This document shows positions 7,944 to 15,893 of a DNA stretch of 64,000 nt, in pieces. The number at the start of each line of letters is the position of its first letter. The stretch's first letter is position 1. The stretch is from Thermoleophilia bacterium (lineage in GTDB: Bacteria; Actinomycetota; Thermoleophilia; Gaiellales; Gaiellaceae), in the NCBI GenBank assembly GCA_020845695.1, contig JADLFG010000029.1:1-64000 (forward strand). Reading direction: 5' to 3'. Below the pieces are notes generated by a model that was not told the origin of the DNA, made no database searches, and worked only from the letters and a program-made list of their open reading frames with translations. The translations under genes were made by a program, and so were the position numbers.

Positions 7944-9227
7944 ATGCGGCTCTACAGCTCGCTCAGCCGCTGCAAGGAGGAGTTGCCGCCCCCGCCGGGA
8001 CCGGTCGGCATGTACTTCTGCGGACCGACGGTCTACCAGCGCATCCACGTCGGCAACGCGCGCCCGTTCGTAATCTCGCTGTGGCTGAAGCGCTGGCTCG
8101 AGCGGAGCGGCTACGACGTCACCCTCGTCGAGAACGTGACCGACATCAACGACAAGATCTATGACGCTGCCCCCGGCGCGAGCGCCGAGCTGGCCGAGCG
8201 GGCCTCCCGCTGGTACATCGAGGACACGGACGCGCTCGGGCTCGGCCGGCCCGACGTCGAGCCGAAGGCCTCCGAGACGATCCCCGAGATCGTCGGCCTG
8301 ATCGAGGAGCTGCTCTCGCGAGGCCTCGCCTACGAGGTCGACGGCGACGTCTACTTCCGGGTCGCCCGGCTGCCCGAGTACGGGCGGCTCTCCGGGCAGC
8401 GGCTCGATCAGGTCGAGGAACAGGAGCCGAACCCGCGCAAGGAGGACCCGCGCGACTTCGCGCTCTGGAAGCGGACGAAGCCCGGAGAGGACACGTCCTG
8501 GCCGTACTGGGGCGGCGGGCGACCCGGCTGGCACATCGAGTGCTCGGCGATGGCCGAGAAGTACCTGGGGCCGGCCTTCGAGATCCACGGCGGCGGCCTC
8601 GACCTCGTCTTCCCCCACCACGAGAACGAGCTCGCCCAGTCGCGCGGCGCCGGCCGCGAGTTCGCGCGTGTCTGGATGCACAACGGGATGCTGCGCTTCA
8701 CCGGCGAGAAGATGTCGAAGTCGCTCGGCAACGTTGCCTCGCTGCGAGACGTGCTCGACCGGTGGGGCCGCGAGACCCTGCTCGTCTTCTTCCTGACCGC
8801 GCACTGGCGCAAGCCGATCGACTTCTCCGAGCAGACGATGGCGGCTGCCGCCGCTCAGGCGGAGGCGATTCGCAACACGTTCCGGCTCCACCCCGAGCCG
8901 GCAGCGGCGGGCGACTGGGAGGCGTTCGCGGCGGCGCTCGACGACGACTTCACGACCCCCGAGGCGCTCGCCGTCATGCACGAGTGGCGGGCGCGGGGTG
9001 CCACCGCGGAGCTCGCACGCGGCCTCGACGTGTTCGGGCTGGGGACGTTCGCCGAGCTCGAGACGGCGCCCGCGGAGGTCTCCGGCCTGGCGGCGCGGCG
9101 TCGCGAGGCGCGGGCGGCGCGCGACTTCGCCGAGGCCGACCGGCTGCGCGAGGAGATCGCGGCGGCCGGCTGGGAGGTTCGCGACGTCGCCGGCGAGCCC
9201 GGCTTCCAGCTCGTGCGCAGGCAGTGA
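7944..9227 (+). CDS. cysS: Cysteinyl-tRNA synthetase
   Basis: Charges tRNA-Cys. This 427-residue class I synthetase shows the zinc-site cysteine in MYFCGPTVY, the HIGH equivalent HVGNARP near residue 35-41, the further zinc ligands in GWHIECSAM and FPHHENE, and KMSKS in GEKMSKSLGN. ATG at 7944 gives the usual MRLYSSL opening; longer in-frame starts run into the repeat cluster upstream. Its stop overlaps the GTG of rlmB, so cysS, rlmB and yacP form a tightly packed operon. Confidence 0.95.
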   Translation: MRLYSSLSRCKEELPPPPGPVGMYFCGPTVYQRIHVGNARPFVISLWLKRWLERSGYDVTLVENVTDINDKIYDAAPGASAELAERASRWYIEDTDALGLGRPDVEPKASETIPEIVGLIEELLSRGLAYEVDGDVYFRVARLPEYGRLSGQRLDQVEEQEPNPRKEDPRDFALWKRTKPGEDTSWPYWGGGRPGWHIECSAMAEKYLGPAFEIHGGGLDLVFPHHENELAQSRGAGREFARVWMHNGMLRFTGEKMSKSLGNVASLRDVLDRWGRETLLVFFLTAHWRKPIDFSEQTMAAAAAQAEAIRNTFRLHPEPAAAGDWEAFAAALDDDFTTPEALAVMHEWRARGATAELARGLDVFGLGTFAELETAPAEVSGLAARRREARAARDFAEADRLREEIAAAGWEVRDVAGEPGFQLVRRQ

Positions 9228-9940
9228 CCGCCCCCCGAGAGCTCGTCTACGGCCGTCACCCCGTCCGGGAGGTGCTGCGGGCCGGCCGGCGCGAGGCGCT
9301 CGAGCTGCTCGCGAGCGAGCGGGCGCTCGCAGCCGAGCCCTGGCTTCGCGAGACGTCCGGCCTGCGAGTCCAGGTCCGCCCGGAGGCGGTGCTGACGGCG
9401 GCGGCAGGCACCCGAGACCACCAGGGCGTGGTCGCGTTCTGCGAGCCTTACCGCTACGCGGACGCGCACGAGCTCGCGGCGGGCGAGTGCCCGCTGCTCG
9501 TCTGCCTCGACGGAGTCACCGACCCGCACAACCTCGGCGCCGTCTGCCGCTCGGCCGAGGGGGCCGGCGCGAGCGGCGTCGTTCTGCCCGAGCGCGGCGC
9601 GGCCCGGGTCACGGCCGCGGTCTGCCGTGCCTCCGCCGGCGCCGTCGAGCACCTGCCGGTCGCCGTCGTCGTCAACCTCGCCCGCTACCTCGGCGAGATC
9701 AAGCGGGCCGACCTCTGGGCCTGGGCCGCCGCCGAGGACGCGGACGCCTCGCTCTGGGAGACCGACCTGACCGACGGCACCGCGCTCGTCCTCGGCGCCG
9801 AGGGCTCCGGAGTCAGGCCGGGCGTGCGCCGCGCCTGCGACGGCGCGATCGCGATCCCACTCGCCGGCCGGGTCGCCTCCCTGAACGTGAGCGTGGCCGC
9901 GGGCGTCATGCTGTTCGAGGCTGCCCGCCAGCGTGCCTGA
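9224..9940 (+). CDS. rlmB: 23S rRNA 2'-O-methyltransferase, TrmH/RlmB (SPOUT) family
   Basis: A SAM-dependent 2'-O-ribose methyltransferase, by family for G2251 of 23S rRNA. The 238-residue chain begins with the RNA-binding L30e-like domain (VYGRHPVREVLRAG) and ends with the SPOUT knot. The three SpoU motifs are visible: DPHNLGAVCRSAEG, LVLGAEGSGVRPGV and IPLAGRVASLNVSVAAG. The GTG start overlaps the cysS stop by four bases. TrmH-family members are hard to separate, so the exact target nucleotide is inferred from the cysS-rlmB-yacP neighbourhood, which is conserved in Gram-positive bacteria. Confidence 0.88.
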   Translation: MTAPRELVYGRHPVREVLRAGRREALELLASERALAAEPWLRETSGLRVQVRPEAVLTAAAGTRDHQGVVAFCEPYRYADAHELAAGECPLLVCLDGVTDPHNLGAVCRSAEGAGASGVVLPERGAARVTAAVCRASAGAVEHLPVAVVVNLARYLGEIKRADLWAWAAAEDADASLWETDLTDGTALVLGAEGSGVRPGVRRACDGAIAIPLAGRVASLNVSVAAGVMLFEAARQRA

Positions 9941-10379
9941 GCCGACACTGTTCGTCTTCGACGGCTACAACCTGCTGCACGCGGGGAGCGTCGGCTCGCG
10001 CGAGGAGCTCGTCGACCGCCTCGCCGGCTTCGTCGCGCTCAGGGGCGCGCGTGGCGTCGTCGTCTTCGACGGCACCGGGGAGGAGCGAACGGTCGGATCG
10101 CTCGAGGTTCGCTTCGTCCGGCACGCGGACGAGCTGATCGAGCGGATCGCGGCCGAGCGGCGCGGGGCCGAGCGGGTCGCGGTCGTCTCCTCCGACGCGG
10201 CGATCCGCCAGACCGCGGGGCCCTGGGTCGAGCGTGTCTCCTCGCGCCACTTCCTGCGCGAGCTCGCCGCCGAGCGGTTGCCCCGGCCCGACCCGGCCGG
10301 GCGCTCGAAGCTCGAGGACCAGCTCGACCCGGAGACGCGCGCGAAGCTCGAACGCTGGCGGCGGGGCCGACCCGAGTAG
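9933..10379 (+). CDS. yacP: YacP-like NYN domain ribonuclease
   Basis: A 148-residue PIN-like NYN-domain protein. It begins with the signature FVFDGYNLLH and carries further conserved acidic residues in VVFDGTGEE and VVSSDAAIR, which form the metal-binding site of this nuclease fold. The Bacillus homologue Rae1/YacP cuts mRNA on the ribosome; that role here is inference. The C-terminus is shorter and more basic than in Rae1. GTG at 9933 lies eight bases inside rlmB, so it is co-translated with it. Confidence 0.82.
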   Translation: MPEPTLFVFDGYNLLHAGSVGSREELVDRLAGFVALRGARGVVVFDGTGEERTVGSLEVRFVRHADELIERIAAERRGAERVAVVSSDAAIRQTAGPWVERVSSRHFLRELAAERLPRPDPAGRSKLEDQLDPETRAKLERWRRGRPE

Positions 10380-10439
10380 CGGCCCCCTGTCCGGTCCGGC
10401 CATCCTGTCCGGCTGCGTGCGGAGCGGGACGATGTCCGG

Positions 10440-10586
10440 GTGCTCGCGCGCCCCCGAGATCTCGCACCGCTCCGGGACGATCTGTCCCTGATCATGGAGT
10501 ACCTGATGCGGATCAACGCTAAGCTGGAGGGGATCGAGCGCCTGATCCGGGACGAGGATGACCAGGAAGACGGGACCGACTCCTGA
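10440..10586 (+). CDS. Small hypothetical protein, 48 residues
   Basis: A short frame with coding-like third positions runs from GTG 10440 (or ATG 10494, 30 residues) to TGA 10586. The product is charged and helical, with LSLIMEYLMRINAKLEGIERLIRDED as its core, a heptad-like pattern suggesting a short coiled coil. It overlaps the next small frame by 29 bases. No ribosome-binding site stands out. I do not recognise a family. It might be a real small gene downstream of yacP or the residue of a longer one. Confidence 0.42.
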   Translation: MLARPRDLAPLRDDLSLIMEYLMRINAKLEGIERLIRDEDDQEDGTDS

Positions 10587-10734
10587 GGAGCAAGCGCGGT
10601 GGGACGACGTCCAGCGCCGGCTCCAGGAGCGCATCGTGTTGCGCGAGGCGGAGCAGCGCGAGCGCCTCGAGCGTGAGGCTCGCCGCCGCCGACGGCTCCG
10701 GCGCCTCTCGCTCGGCCTGCTCGGGCGCGGGTAG
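10558..10734 (+). CDS. Small basic hypothetical protein, 58 residues
   Basis: ATG 10558 to TAG 10734 encodes a highly charged helix rich in Glu and Arg: an EEQARWDDVQRRLQERI segment, then ERLEREARRRRRLRRL and a short hydrophobic end. It begins inside the previous small frame, which suggests coupling. The Arg-rich part could bind nucleic acid, but nothing supports a specific function. The amidase start follows 36 bases later. Confidence 0.45.
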   Translation: MTRKTGPTPEEQARWDDVQRRLQERIVLREAEQRERLEREARRRRRLRRLSLGLLGRG

Positions 10735-10769
10735 CCCGCCTGCAGGCCCGGCCGCCTAGAATCCGGCCG

Positions 10770-12182
10770 GTGCCCGACCTCGAGCTCTGCTACACGCCCG
10801 CGACCGAGCTCGCCCGGCTGATCCGGGCCGGGGAGCTGTCCCCGGTCGAGATCGTCCGAAACAGTCTCGCGCGGATCGAGCAGGTCAATCCGGTCCTCAA
10901 CTGCTTCTGCTTCGTCTACCCGGAGGAGGCGCTCTGGCTCGCCCGCGAGGCCGAGCGGGCGGTGCGGGAGCGGCGGGTGCTCGGGCCCCTCCACGGCGTC
11001 CCGATTGCGATCAAGGACCTGACGCCGACGGCGGGCAAGCGCACGACGATGGGCTCGTACGCGTTCGAGCACTGGGTGCCGGACCGCAGCGCGGCGCTCG
11101 TCGAGCGACTGCTCGGCGCCGGGGCGATCATGGTCGGGAAGACGACGACCCCCGAGTTCGCGTACTCGAGCTTCACCGAGAGCCCGCTCTGGGGCGTGAC
11201 CCGCAACCCGTGGAACCCGGAGCGGACGCCGGGGGGCTCCTCCGGCGGCTCCGGGGCGGCGGTGGCGTCGGGCTGCGTGCCGCTCGCCGAGGGAACGGAC
11301 ATGGGCGGATCGGTGCGGATCCCCGCGTCCTGGTCGGGCCTCGTCGGCCTGAAGCCGAGCTTCGGGCGGATCCCGCTCGACTTCCTGCCGACCCAGTTCG
11401 ACACGATCCAGCACTTCGGCCCGCTCGCGCGCACGGTCGGGGACGCGCGGCTGTTCCTGGCGGTGGCGCAGGGACCGGACGATCGGGACATCATGTCGAT
11501 CGCGCCCGCGCTCGATCTGTCGTCGCCGCTCGAGGCGGACGTGGCGGGGCTGCGGCTCGCGCTCGACGTCGACCTCGGCTGCTACGCGATCGATCCGGAG
11601 ACGGAGGCGGCGGTGCGCGACGCGGCGGAGGCGCTCGCCGGAGCCGGGGCGGAGGTCGAGGAGGTGGATCTCGGCTGGACGCGGGAGCTCCCGGACGCGT
11701 GGCTCGACCACTGGGGCGTCTACCTGGCCGCGATCTTCGGCGACAAGCTCCCCGAGTTCCGCGACCGGATGGATCCGCGGGTGGTCGCGCTGATGGACGC
11801 CGGGCTCGCGCTCGGCGCGGTTGACTTCAAGCGGATCGAGTTCGTGCGCACCCGCCAGTGGCAGAGCTTGCGCCGGATCTTCGAGCGCCACGACGCGCTG
11901 CTCGTGCCGACGATGTCGCGCCCCGCCCCGCCGGCCGATCAGGACGACTTCGTCTACTACAAGGACCAGGGCGACGGTCTCTACCACGGCCTCGACATCA
12001 CGACGCAGTTCAACTTCGTCAGCCAGTGCCCGGCGCTGAGCGTGCCGGCCGGCTGGAGCGCCGAGGGGCTCCCGATCGGCCTGCAGATCGTCGCGCGCCG
12101 CTACCGCGACGACGAGGCGCTGCGGATCGGCGCCGCGCTCGCGCGCGTGCGCCCGTGGGCCCACCGCCGCCCGCCGCTCTGA
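10770..12182 (+). CDS. Amidase signature family hydrolase
   Basis: This 470-residue enzyme has the amidase-signature triad region: the lysine in GVPIAIKDL near residue 80, and the Gly/Ser-rich GGSSGGSGAAVASG followed by TDMGGSVRIPASWSGL with the cis-Ser and Ser nucleophile. Family members hydrolyse amides or nitrile-derived amides, or act in tRNA amidation as GatA. GatA is usually encoded with gatC/gatB, absent here, so a catabolic amidase is more likely. GTG at 10770 has TAGAAT seven bases upstream, a leaderless arrangement. It sits between yacP and the sigma factor and interrupts an otherwise conserved gene order. Confidence 0.88.
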   Translation: MPDLELCYTPATELARLIRAGELSPVEIVRNSLARIEQVNPVLNCFCFVYPEEALWLAREAERAVRERRVLGPLHGVPIAIKDLTPTAGKRTTMGSYAFEHWVPDRSAALVERLLGAGAIMVGKTTTPEFAYSSFTESPLWGVTRNPWNPERTPGGSSGGSGAAVASGCVPLAEGTDMGGSVRIPASWSGLVGLKPSFGRIPLDFLPTQFDTIQHFGPLARTVGDARLFLAVAQGPDDRDIMSIAPALDLSSPLEADVAGLRLALDVDLGCYAIDPETEAAVRDAAEALAGAGAEVEEVDLGWTRELPDAWLDHWGVYLAAIFGDKLPEFRDRMDPRVVALMDAGLALGAVDFKRIEFVRTRQWQSLRRIFERHDALLVPTMSRPAPPADQDDFVYYKDQGDGLYHGLDITTQFNFVSQCPALSVPAGWSAEGLPIGLQIVARRYRDDEALRIGAALARVRPWAHRRPPL

Positions 12183-12215
12183 GCTCCCGCGCGCGTCGTG
12201 TTAGGGGAGTGTTGA

Positions 12216-12241
12216 GGGGTCTGACCCCGGGGTCAGACCCC
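12216..12241. repeat. Perfect 26-bp palindrome after the amidase gene
   Basis: GGGGTCTGACCCC is followed directly by GGGGTCAGACCCC, its exact reverse complement, with no loop. It lies 34 bases after the amidase stop and 54 bases before the sigma-factor -35 box. It could end transcription or be a REP-type mobile palindrome; there is no T-run after it. Confidence 0.7.
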
Positions 12242-12294
12242 GCCCGGACCGCCCCCGGCGAGATCTCGATCATGTTGGACGGGCGGCACTAGCC

Positions 12295-12323
12295 TTGAAG
12301 TTTTCTGCAGGGAGTGCTATGGT
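12295..12323 (+). promoter_or_regulatory. Housekeeping-type promoter of the sigma-factor gene
   Basis: TTGAAG at 12295-12300 and TATGGT at 12318-12323 are separated by exactly 17 bases, a good sigma-70-class match. It would give a 5' leader of about 75 bases before the GTG at 12405, which has its own AGGGGGGA ribosome-binding site. Confidence 0.6.
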
Positions 12324-12404
12324 CATGACCTCAAGTAGAGGGTGAGATAATCCGACCGGGCGAGCGCTCGCGGCACTCGGCCGGTCGCGAACAGGGGGGA
12401 TCCG

Positions 12405-13067
12405 GTGGCGCAACGCCAGCTCACGGCCGCGCAACTCGCTAGTAAAGCTCAACGAGAGGTTGAGGATCTCCATCTCGTGCTCAGGTCGCGCAACGGCGAC
12501 GACCATGCGCTCGACGCGCTGATTCGCCGCTACACCGGCTTCGTGCGGCTGAAGGCCAGCTCGTACTTCATCGCCGGCGGCGAGTCCGAGGATCTGATTC
12601 AGGAGGGGCTGATCGGCCTCTACAAGGCGGTGCGGGACTTCCGGTCGGACAAGGAGACCTCGTTTCGCAGCTTCGCCGAGCTCTGCATCACCCGCCAGAT
12701 CATCACCGCGATCAAGACGGCGACGCGCTTCAAGCACGCGCCGCTCAACACGTACGTGTCCTTCAGCCAGACTCCGGCCGGCCAGGACGACTCCGACGTG
12801 ACGGTCGGCGACGCGCTCGCCGGGCCGGCCGTCGACGATCCCGCGATCTGCGTGATCTCGACCGAGGAGCTCCAGAGCCTCGTCTTCGCCCTCGGCTCGG
12901 GCCTGTCGCGGCTCGAGGCCGACGCGCTGCGCCTCTACCTCGAGGGGCTCTCCTACGAGCAGATGGCCGAGGAGCTCGGCTGCGACACGAAGACGATCGA
13001 CAACGCGCTCCAGCGCGTCAAGCGCAAGGTGCTCGCCCACCAGGCCGAGCGCCAGGTTCTCCAGTAG
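12405..13067 (+). CDS. sigH: RNA polymerase sigma factor of the SigH (sigma-30) type
   Basis: A 220-residue sigma-70-family factor. Region 2 is nearly canonical SigH: SEDLIQEGLIGLYKAVRDF, then SFRSFAELCITRQIITAIKTATR, which holds the -10 recognition helix and DNA-melting residues. Region 4 has SYEQMAEELGCDTKTIDNALQRVKRK for -35 binding. In Bacillus SigH directs early stationary-phase and sporulation genes; in this organism the regulon is unknown. GTG at 12405 follows AGGGGGGATCC. Its location shortly after cysS-rlmB-yacP matches the Firmicute order, except that an amidase and two small frames intervene. Confidence 0.92.
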   Translation: MAQRQLTAAQLASKAQREVEDLHLVLRSRNGDDHALDALIRRYTGFVRLKASSYFIAGGESEDLIQEGLIGLYKAVRDFRSDKETSFRSFAELCITRQIITAIKTATRFKHAPLNTYVSFSQTPAGQDDSDVTVGDALAGPAVDDPAICVISTEELQSLVFALGSGLSRLEADALRLYLEGLSYEQMAEELGCDTKTIDNALQRVKRKVLAHQAERQVLQ

Positions 13068-13131
13068 GGGGCCTCGGCTCGCCCGGCGGCTCGTCGCTCG
13101 CGTCGGCTGTGGCTCGGCGACCGGCGGTGCA

Positions 13132-13204
13132 AGCCGGTGAGAGGACTCGAACCTCCAACCTTCGCCTTACAAGGGCGCTGCTCTACCTGTTGAGCTACAC
13201 CGGC
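13132..13204 (-). tRNA. tRNA-Thr (anticodon UGU)
   Basis: The reverse strand folds as a cloverleaf: acceptor GCCGGTG pairing with CACCGGC, D-arm GCTCAACAGGTAGAGC, anticodon stem CGCC/GGCG with loop CTTGTAA, giving UGU, and T-arm GGAGGTTCGAGTCCTC. It is 73 nt and does not encode CCA. It lies between the sigma-factor gene and a DUF4333 lipoprotein gene, opposite in direction to sigH. Confidence 0.93.
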
Positions 13205-13261
13205 GCGCCGTCACGGTAGCGCAGGACGCGCCGCCGTACGCGCCCGACGTCGCTGCGGGAG

Positions 13262-13576
13262 CTACCCGTCCGCGGGGCGAACGGAGGTGAGCTCCCAGTT
13301 GATGGAGCTCTCGGACTCGACCGTGACCGACGCCGTGTAGACGACGTCCTGTCCCTGCTCGACGGCGGCCACGTCGCACTCGAAGGTGCTGCCGACCTCG
13401 ACGGAGGCATCGTCCGGGCAGTCGACCGCGGAGACCTCGACGCCGGTCTCGGCAACTTCCTCGGGGATCTGCTCGTTCAGCTTGTCCTCGATCGCGCCGA
13501 TCGTGAGGCTGCCGCCGCACGCCGCGGCGACGAGCGCGAGCGGGAGCGCGAGCAGTGCGAGGCGGCGCCGGGACAT
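13262..13576 (-). CDS. DUF4333 family lipoprotein
   Basis: A 104-residue exported protein. It starts with Arg residues, a hydrophobic segment and a lipobox ending VAAACGG, so it should be lipidated at Cys20 and anchored outside the membrane. The mature part carries two cysteines about 15 residues apart (AVDCPDD and FECDVAA), with a short beta-rich pattern typical of the actinobacterial DUF4333 family, whose function is unknown. It is followed by the tRNA-Thr gene in the same direction. Confidence 0.8.
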   Translation of the reverse strand: MSRRRLALLALPLALVAAACGGSLTIGAIEDKLNEQIPEEVAETGVEVSAVDCPDDASVEVGSTFECDVAAVEQGQDVVYTASVTVESESSINWELTSVRPADG

Positions 13577-13686
13577 CGCGCAGGATTCTAGAGAGCCCGT
13601 TCAGCCGGCGCAACTCGCTACCCGTAGCGTCTCCGCGCGCGGTGTCTCGATTCGCGCTGCCCCGACCTCCTGAGCACAATGAGGCG

Positions 13687-14712
13687 ATGCGCATCCTGCT
13701 CGTCTCGCAGATGTACCCGGGCCGGGCCGACCCGGACCTCGGCGTATTCGTCGCCCAGGTCGAGCGGGAGCTGCTCGCCCAGGGCCACGAGCTCGAGCGG
13801 GCGGTGATCGACCGCCGCGGTGGCTCCCGCACGAAGTACGCGGAGCTCGGGCGGGACGCCGTGCGCAAGGCCCGCCGGTTTTCACCGGACGTGGTCTACG
13901 CTCACTTCCTCGTACCTGCCGGCGCGCTCGGCGCGCTCGCCTCGCTCGCCTCGGGCGCCGCGCTCGTGCTGACCGCGCACGGCCGGGACGTGCGCAACAT
14001 CGGCGCCATCCCCGGCGTGCGGGGGGCAACGCGACTCGCGGCCCGCCGGGCAGCCGCAGTGGTCGCCGTCTCCGGCTACCTGCGTCGCGAGCTTCTGCTC
14101 GCCCTCCCGGAGCTCGCCGGGAAGACCGAGGTGATCGACTGCGGCGTCGATCTGCGGCGGTTTCGCGGGCGGGACGCCGGGGAGGCGCGGGCGCTGCTCG
14201 GCTGGGAGGGCGAAGGTCCGTTCTTCCTGTTCGTGGGCTCGCTCGACGAGCGCAAGAACGTCTCCCGGCTGCTCGAGGCGTTCGAGCGGCTCGGGAGCGG
14301 TCAGCTCGCCCTCGTCGGCGACGGCCCGCTCCGGGCCCGGGCGGAAGGGCGGGCGCGCGTGCGGCTCGCCGGCCGGGTCCCGCATCCGCGAGTTGCGGAG
14401 TGGATCGCGGCCTGCGACGTGCTCGCGTTGCCGAGCACGATCGAGCCATTCGGGCAGACGTTGCTCGAGGCGATGGCCAGCGAGCGCTCGGTCGTGGCGA
14501 CCAGGATCGGCGGGCCGCCCGAGTTCGTGCCGCCCGGGGCGGGCGTCCTCGTCGACCCCCTCAGCGTCGACTCGATCGAGGCGGGACTGCGGGAGGCGCT
14601 GGAGTTGCCGAGGCCCAACCGGACGGCGAGGCTCGCCGCCGCCGAGCACGACGTCGTCCGCCAGGCCCTGCGGATCGCCGACCTGCTCGAGCGGGTGGCG
14701 CGGCGGCGCTGA
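13687..14712 (+). CDS. Glycosyltransferase family 4 (GT-B fold)
   Basis: This 341-residue enzyme has the two Rossmann-like halves of GT4 enzymes. The N-terminal half opens MRILLVSQMYPG and has AHGRDVRN for acceptor binding. The C-terminal half has FFLFVGSLDERKN and the retaining-GT motif EPFGQTLLEAMA, whose glutamates bind the nucleotide sugar. It probably adds a sugar to a lipid or cell-envelope acceptor at the inner face of the membrane. ATG at 13687 is preferred because the family starts there; longer in-frame starts run into the divergent lipoprotein gene. Its stop overlaps the start of the next gene. Confidence 0.88.
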   Translation: MRILLVSQMYPGRADPDLGVFVAQVERELLAQGHELERAVIDRRGGSRTKYAELGRDAVRKARRFSPDVVYAHFLVPAGALGALASLASGAALVLTAHGRDVRNIGAIPGVRGATRLAARRAAAVVAVSGYLRRELLLALPELAGKTEVIDCGVDLRRFRGRDAGEARALLGWEGEGPFFLFVGSLDERKNVSRLLEAFERLGSGQLALVGDGPLRARAEGRARVRLAGRVPHPRVAEWIAACDVLALPSTIEPFGQTLLEAMASERSVVATRIGGPPEFVPPGAGVLVDPLSVDSIEAGLREALELPRPNRTARLAAAEHDVVRQALRIADLLERVARRR

Positions 14713-15635
14713 TGCACGGCCACGCTCATGGTCATGCCCACGGCCACGGTCACGGCGTCAGTCCGGTGCGCGGCGGCCGGGCGCTGGCCGCCGCGTTAGC
14801 GCTCACCGCCGCGTACACGGCTGCCGAAGCTGTCGGGGGGCTCCTCACGGGCAGCCTCGCCTTGCTTGCCGACGCGGGGCACATGCTCTCCGACAACGTC
14901 TCGCTGGGGCTGGCGCTCTTCGCCGCGTGGCTCGCGACGCGGCCGCCGACCGCGCGGAAGACGTTCGGCTACAGGCGGGCCGAGATCCTCGCCGCGCTCG
15001 GAAACGGGGTCACGCTCGTCGCGATCTCGATCTGGGTGTTCGTCGAGGCCGGCCGGCGCCTGTCCGCGCCCGGGGAGGTCCTCGGCGGCTGGATGCTGGC
15101 GGTGGCGCTCGTCGGCCTCGCTGTCAACCTGGCGGCGGGCGGCGTGCTCCTGCGCTCACGGCGCGAGAGCCTCAACGTCGAGGCGGCGTTCCGGCACGTC
15201 GTCGCCGACGCGCTCGGCTCGGTCGGCGTGATCGCCGCCGCCGCGATCGTGCTCGCGACGGGGTGGACGCGCGCCGACGCGCTGGCCGGGCTCCTGATCG
15301 GCCTGCTCGTGCTCGCGAGCGCCTGGACGATCCTCAGGGACGCGACCAGGATTCTGCTCGAGGCGGCGCCGGAGGGGATCGACCCCGCCGACGTCGGCCG
15401 GCGGCTGGTGCGGACGAGCGGCGTCGTCGACGTTCACGACCTCCACATCTGGACGATCACCTCCGGCTTCCCGGCACTCGCCGCCCACGTGCTGGTCGAG
15501 TCGGGCGCGGACTGTCACCGGATCCGGCTCGAGCTCGAGCGCGTGCTGCGGGAGGAGTTCGGGCTCGAGCACACGACACTCCAGGTCGACCACGCTGGCT
15601 CGCGCAGCGGGCTCCAGGTGCGCCGGCTCGGGTAG
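14712..15635 (+). CDS. Cation diffusion facilitator (Zn/Cd/Co efflux) transporter
   Basis: A 307-residue, six-helix CDF transporter. The N-terminus is a histidine-rich metal-binding tail (HGHAHGHAHGHGHG), typical of zinc transporters. The metal site motifs are DAGHMLSD in helix 2 and HVVADALGS in helix 5. A cytoplasmic domain follows, with the conserved VDVHDLHIWT. It exports divalent metal, most likely zinc, in exchange for protons. ATG overlaps the preceding stop (TGATG), so it is translated with the glycosyltransferase. Confidence 0.92.
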   Translation: MHGHAHGHAHGHGHGVSPVRGGRALAAALALTAAYTAAEAVGGLLTGSLALLADAGHMLSDNVSLGLALFAAWLATRPPTARKTFGYRRAEILAALGNGVTLVAISIWVFVEAGRRLSAPGEVLGGWMLAVALVGLAVNLAAGGVLLRSRRESLNVEAAFRHVVADALGSVGVIAAAAIVLATGWTRADALAGLLIGLLVLASAWTILRDATRILLEAAPEGIDPADVGRRLVRTSGVVDVHDLHIWTITSGFPALAAHVLVESGADCHRIRLELERVLREEFGLEHTTLQVDHAGSRSGLQVRRLG

Positions 15636-15668
15636 CGGGCGCGCGCGCCCAGCCGCTATCCTGCTCGC

Positions 15669-15887
15669 ATGCTCGGCGCCCTGGCCGTCTGGCACGTCCT
15701 CACCTCGATCGCCCTGATCGTGCTCGTGCTCATGCACTCCGGTCGTGACACCGGCTTCGGCGGGCTCGGCTTCACGCCGATGTCGCACGGCGGCCAGCAC
15801 ATCGTCGAGCGCAACCTGACCCGTCTGACCGTGGTCGTGGGGATCGTGTTCACGGCGAACACGATCGGGCTCTTCTACCTCCTCTAG
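15669..15887 (+). CDS. secG: Protein-export membrane protein SecG
   Basis: A 72-residue subunit of the SecYEG translocon. It has two hydrophobic helices (about 5-22 and 51-70), joined by the Gly-rich linker DTGFGGLGF that marks SecG. ATG at 15669 has TATCCT ten bases upstream, a leaderless arrangement. It stands alone here rather than next to tpiA/pgk as in many bacteria. Confidence 0.88.
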   Translation: MLGALAVWHVLTSIALIVLVLMHSGRDTGFGGLGFTPMSHGGQHIVERNLTRLTVVVGIVFTANTIGLFYLL

Positions 15888-15893
15888 GCCGGG

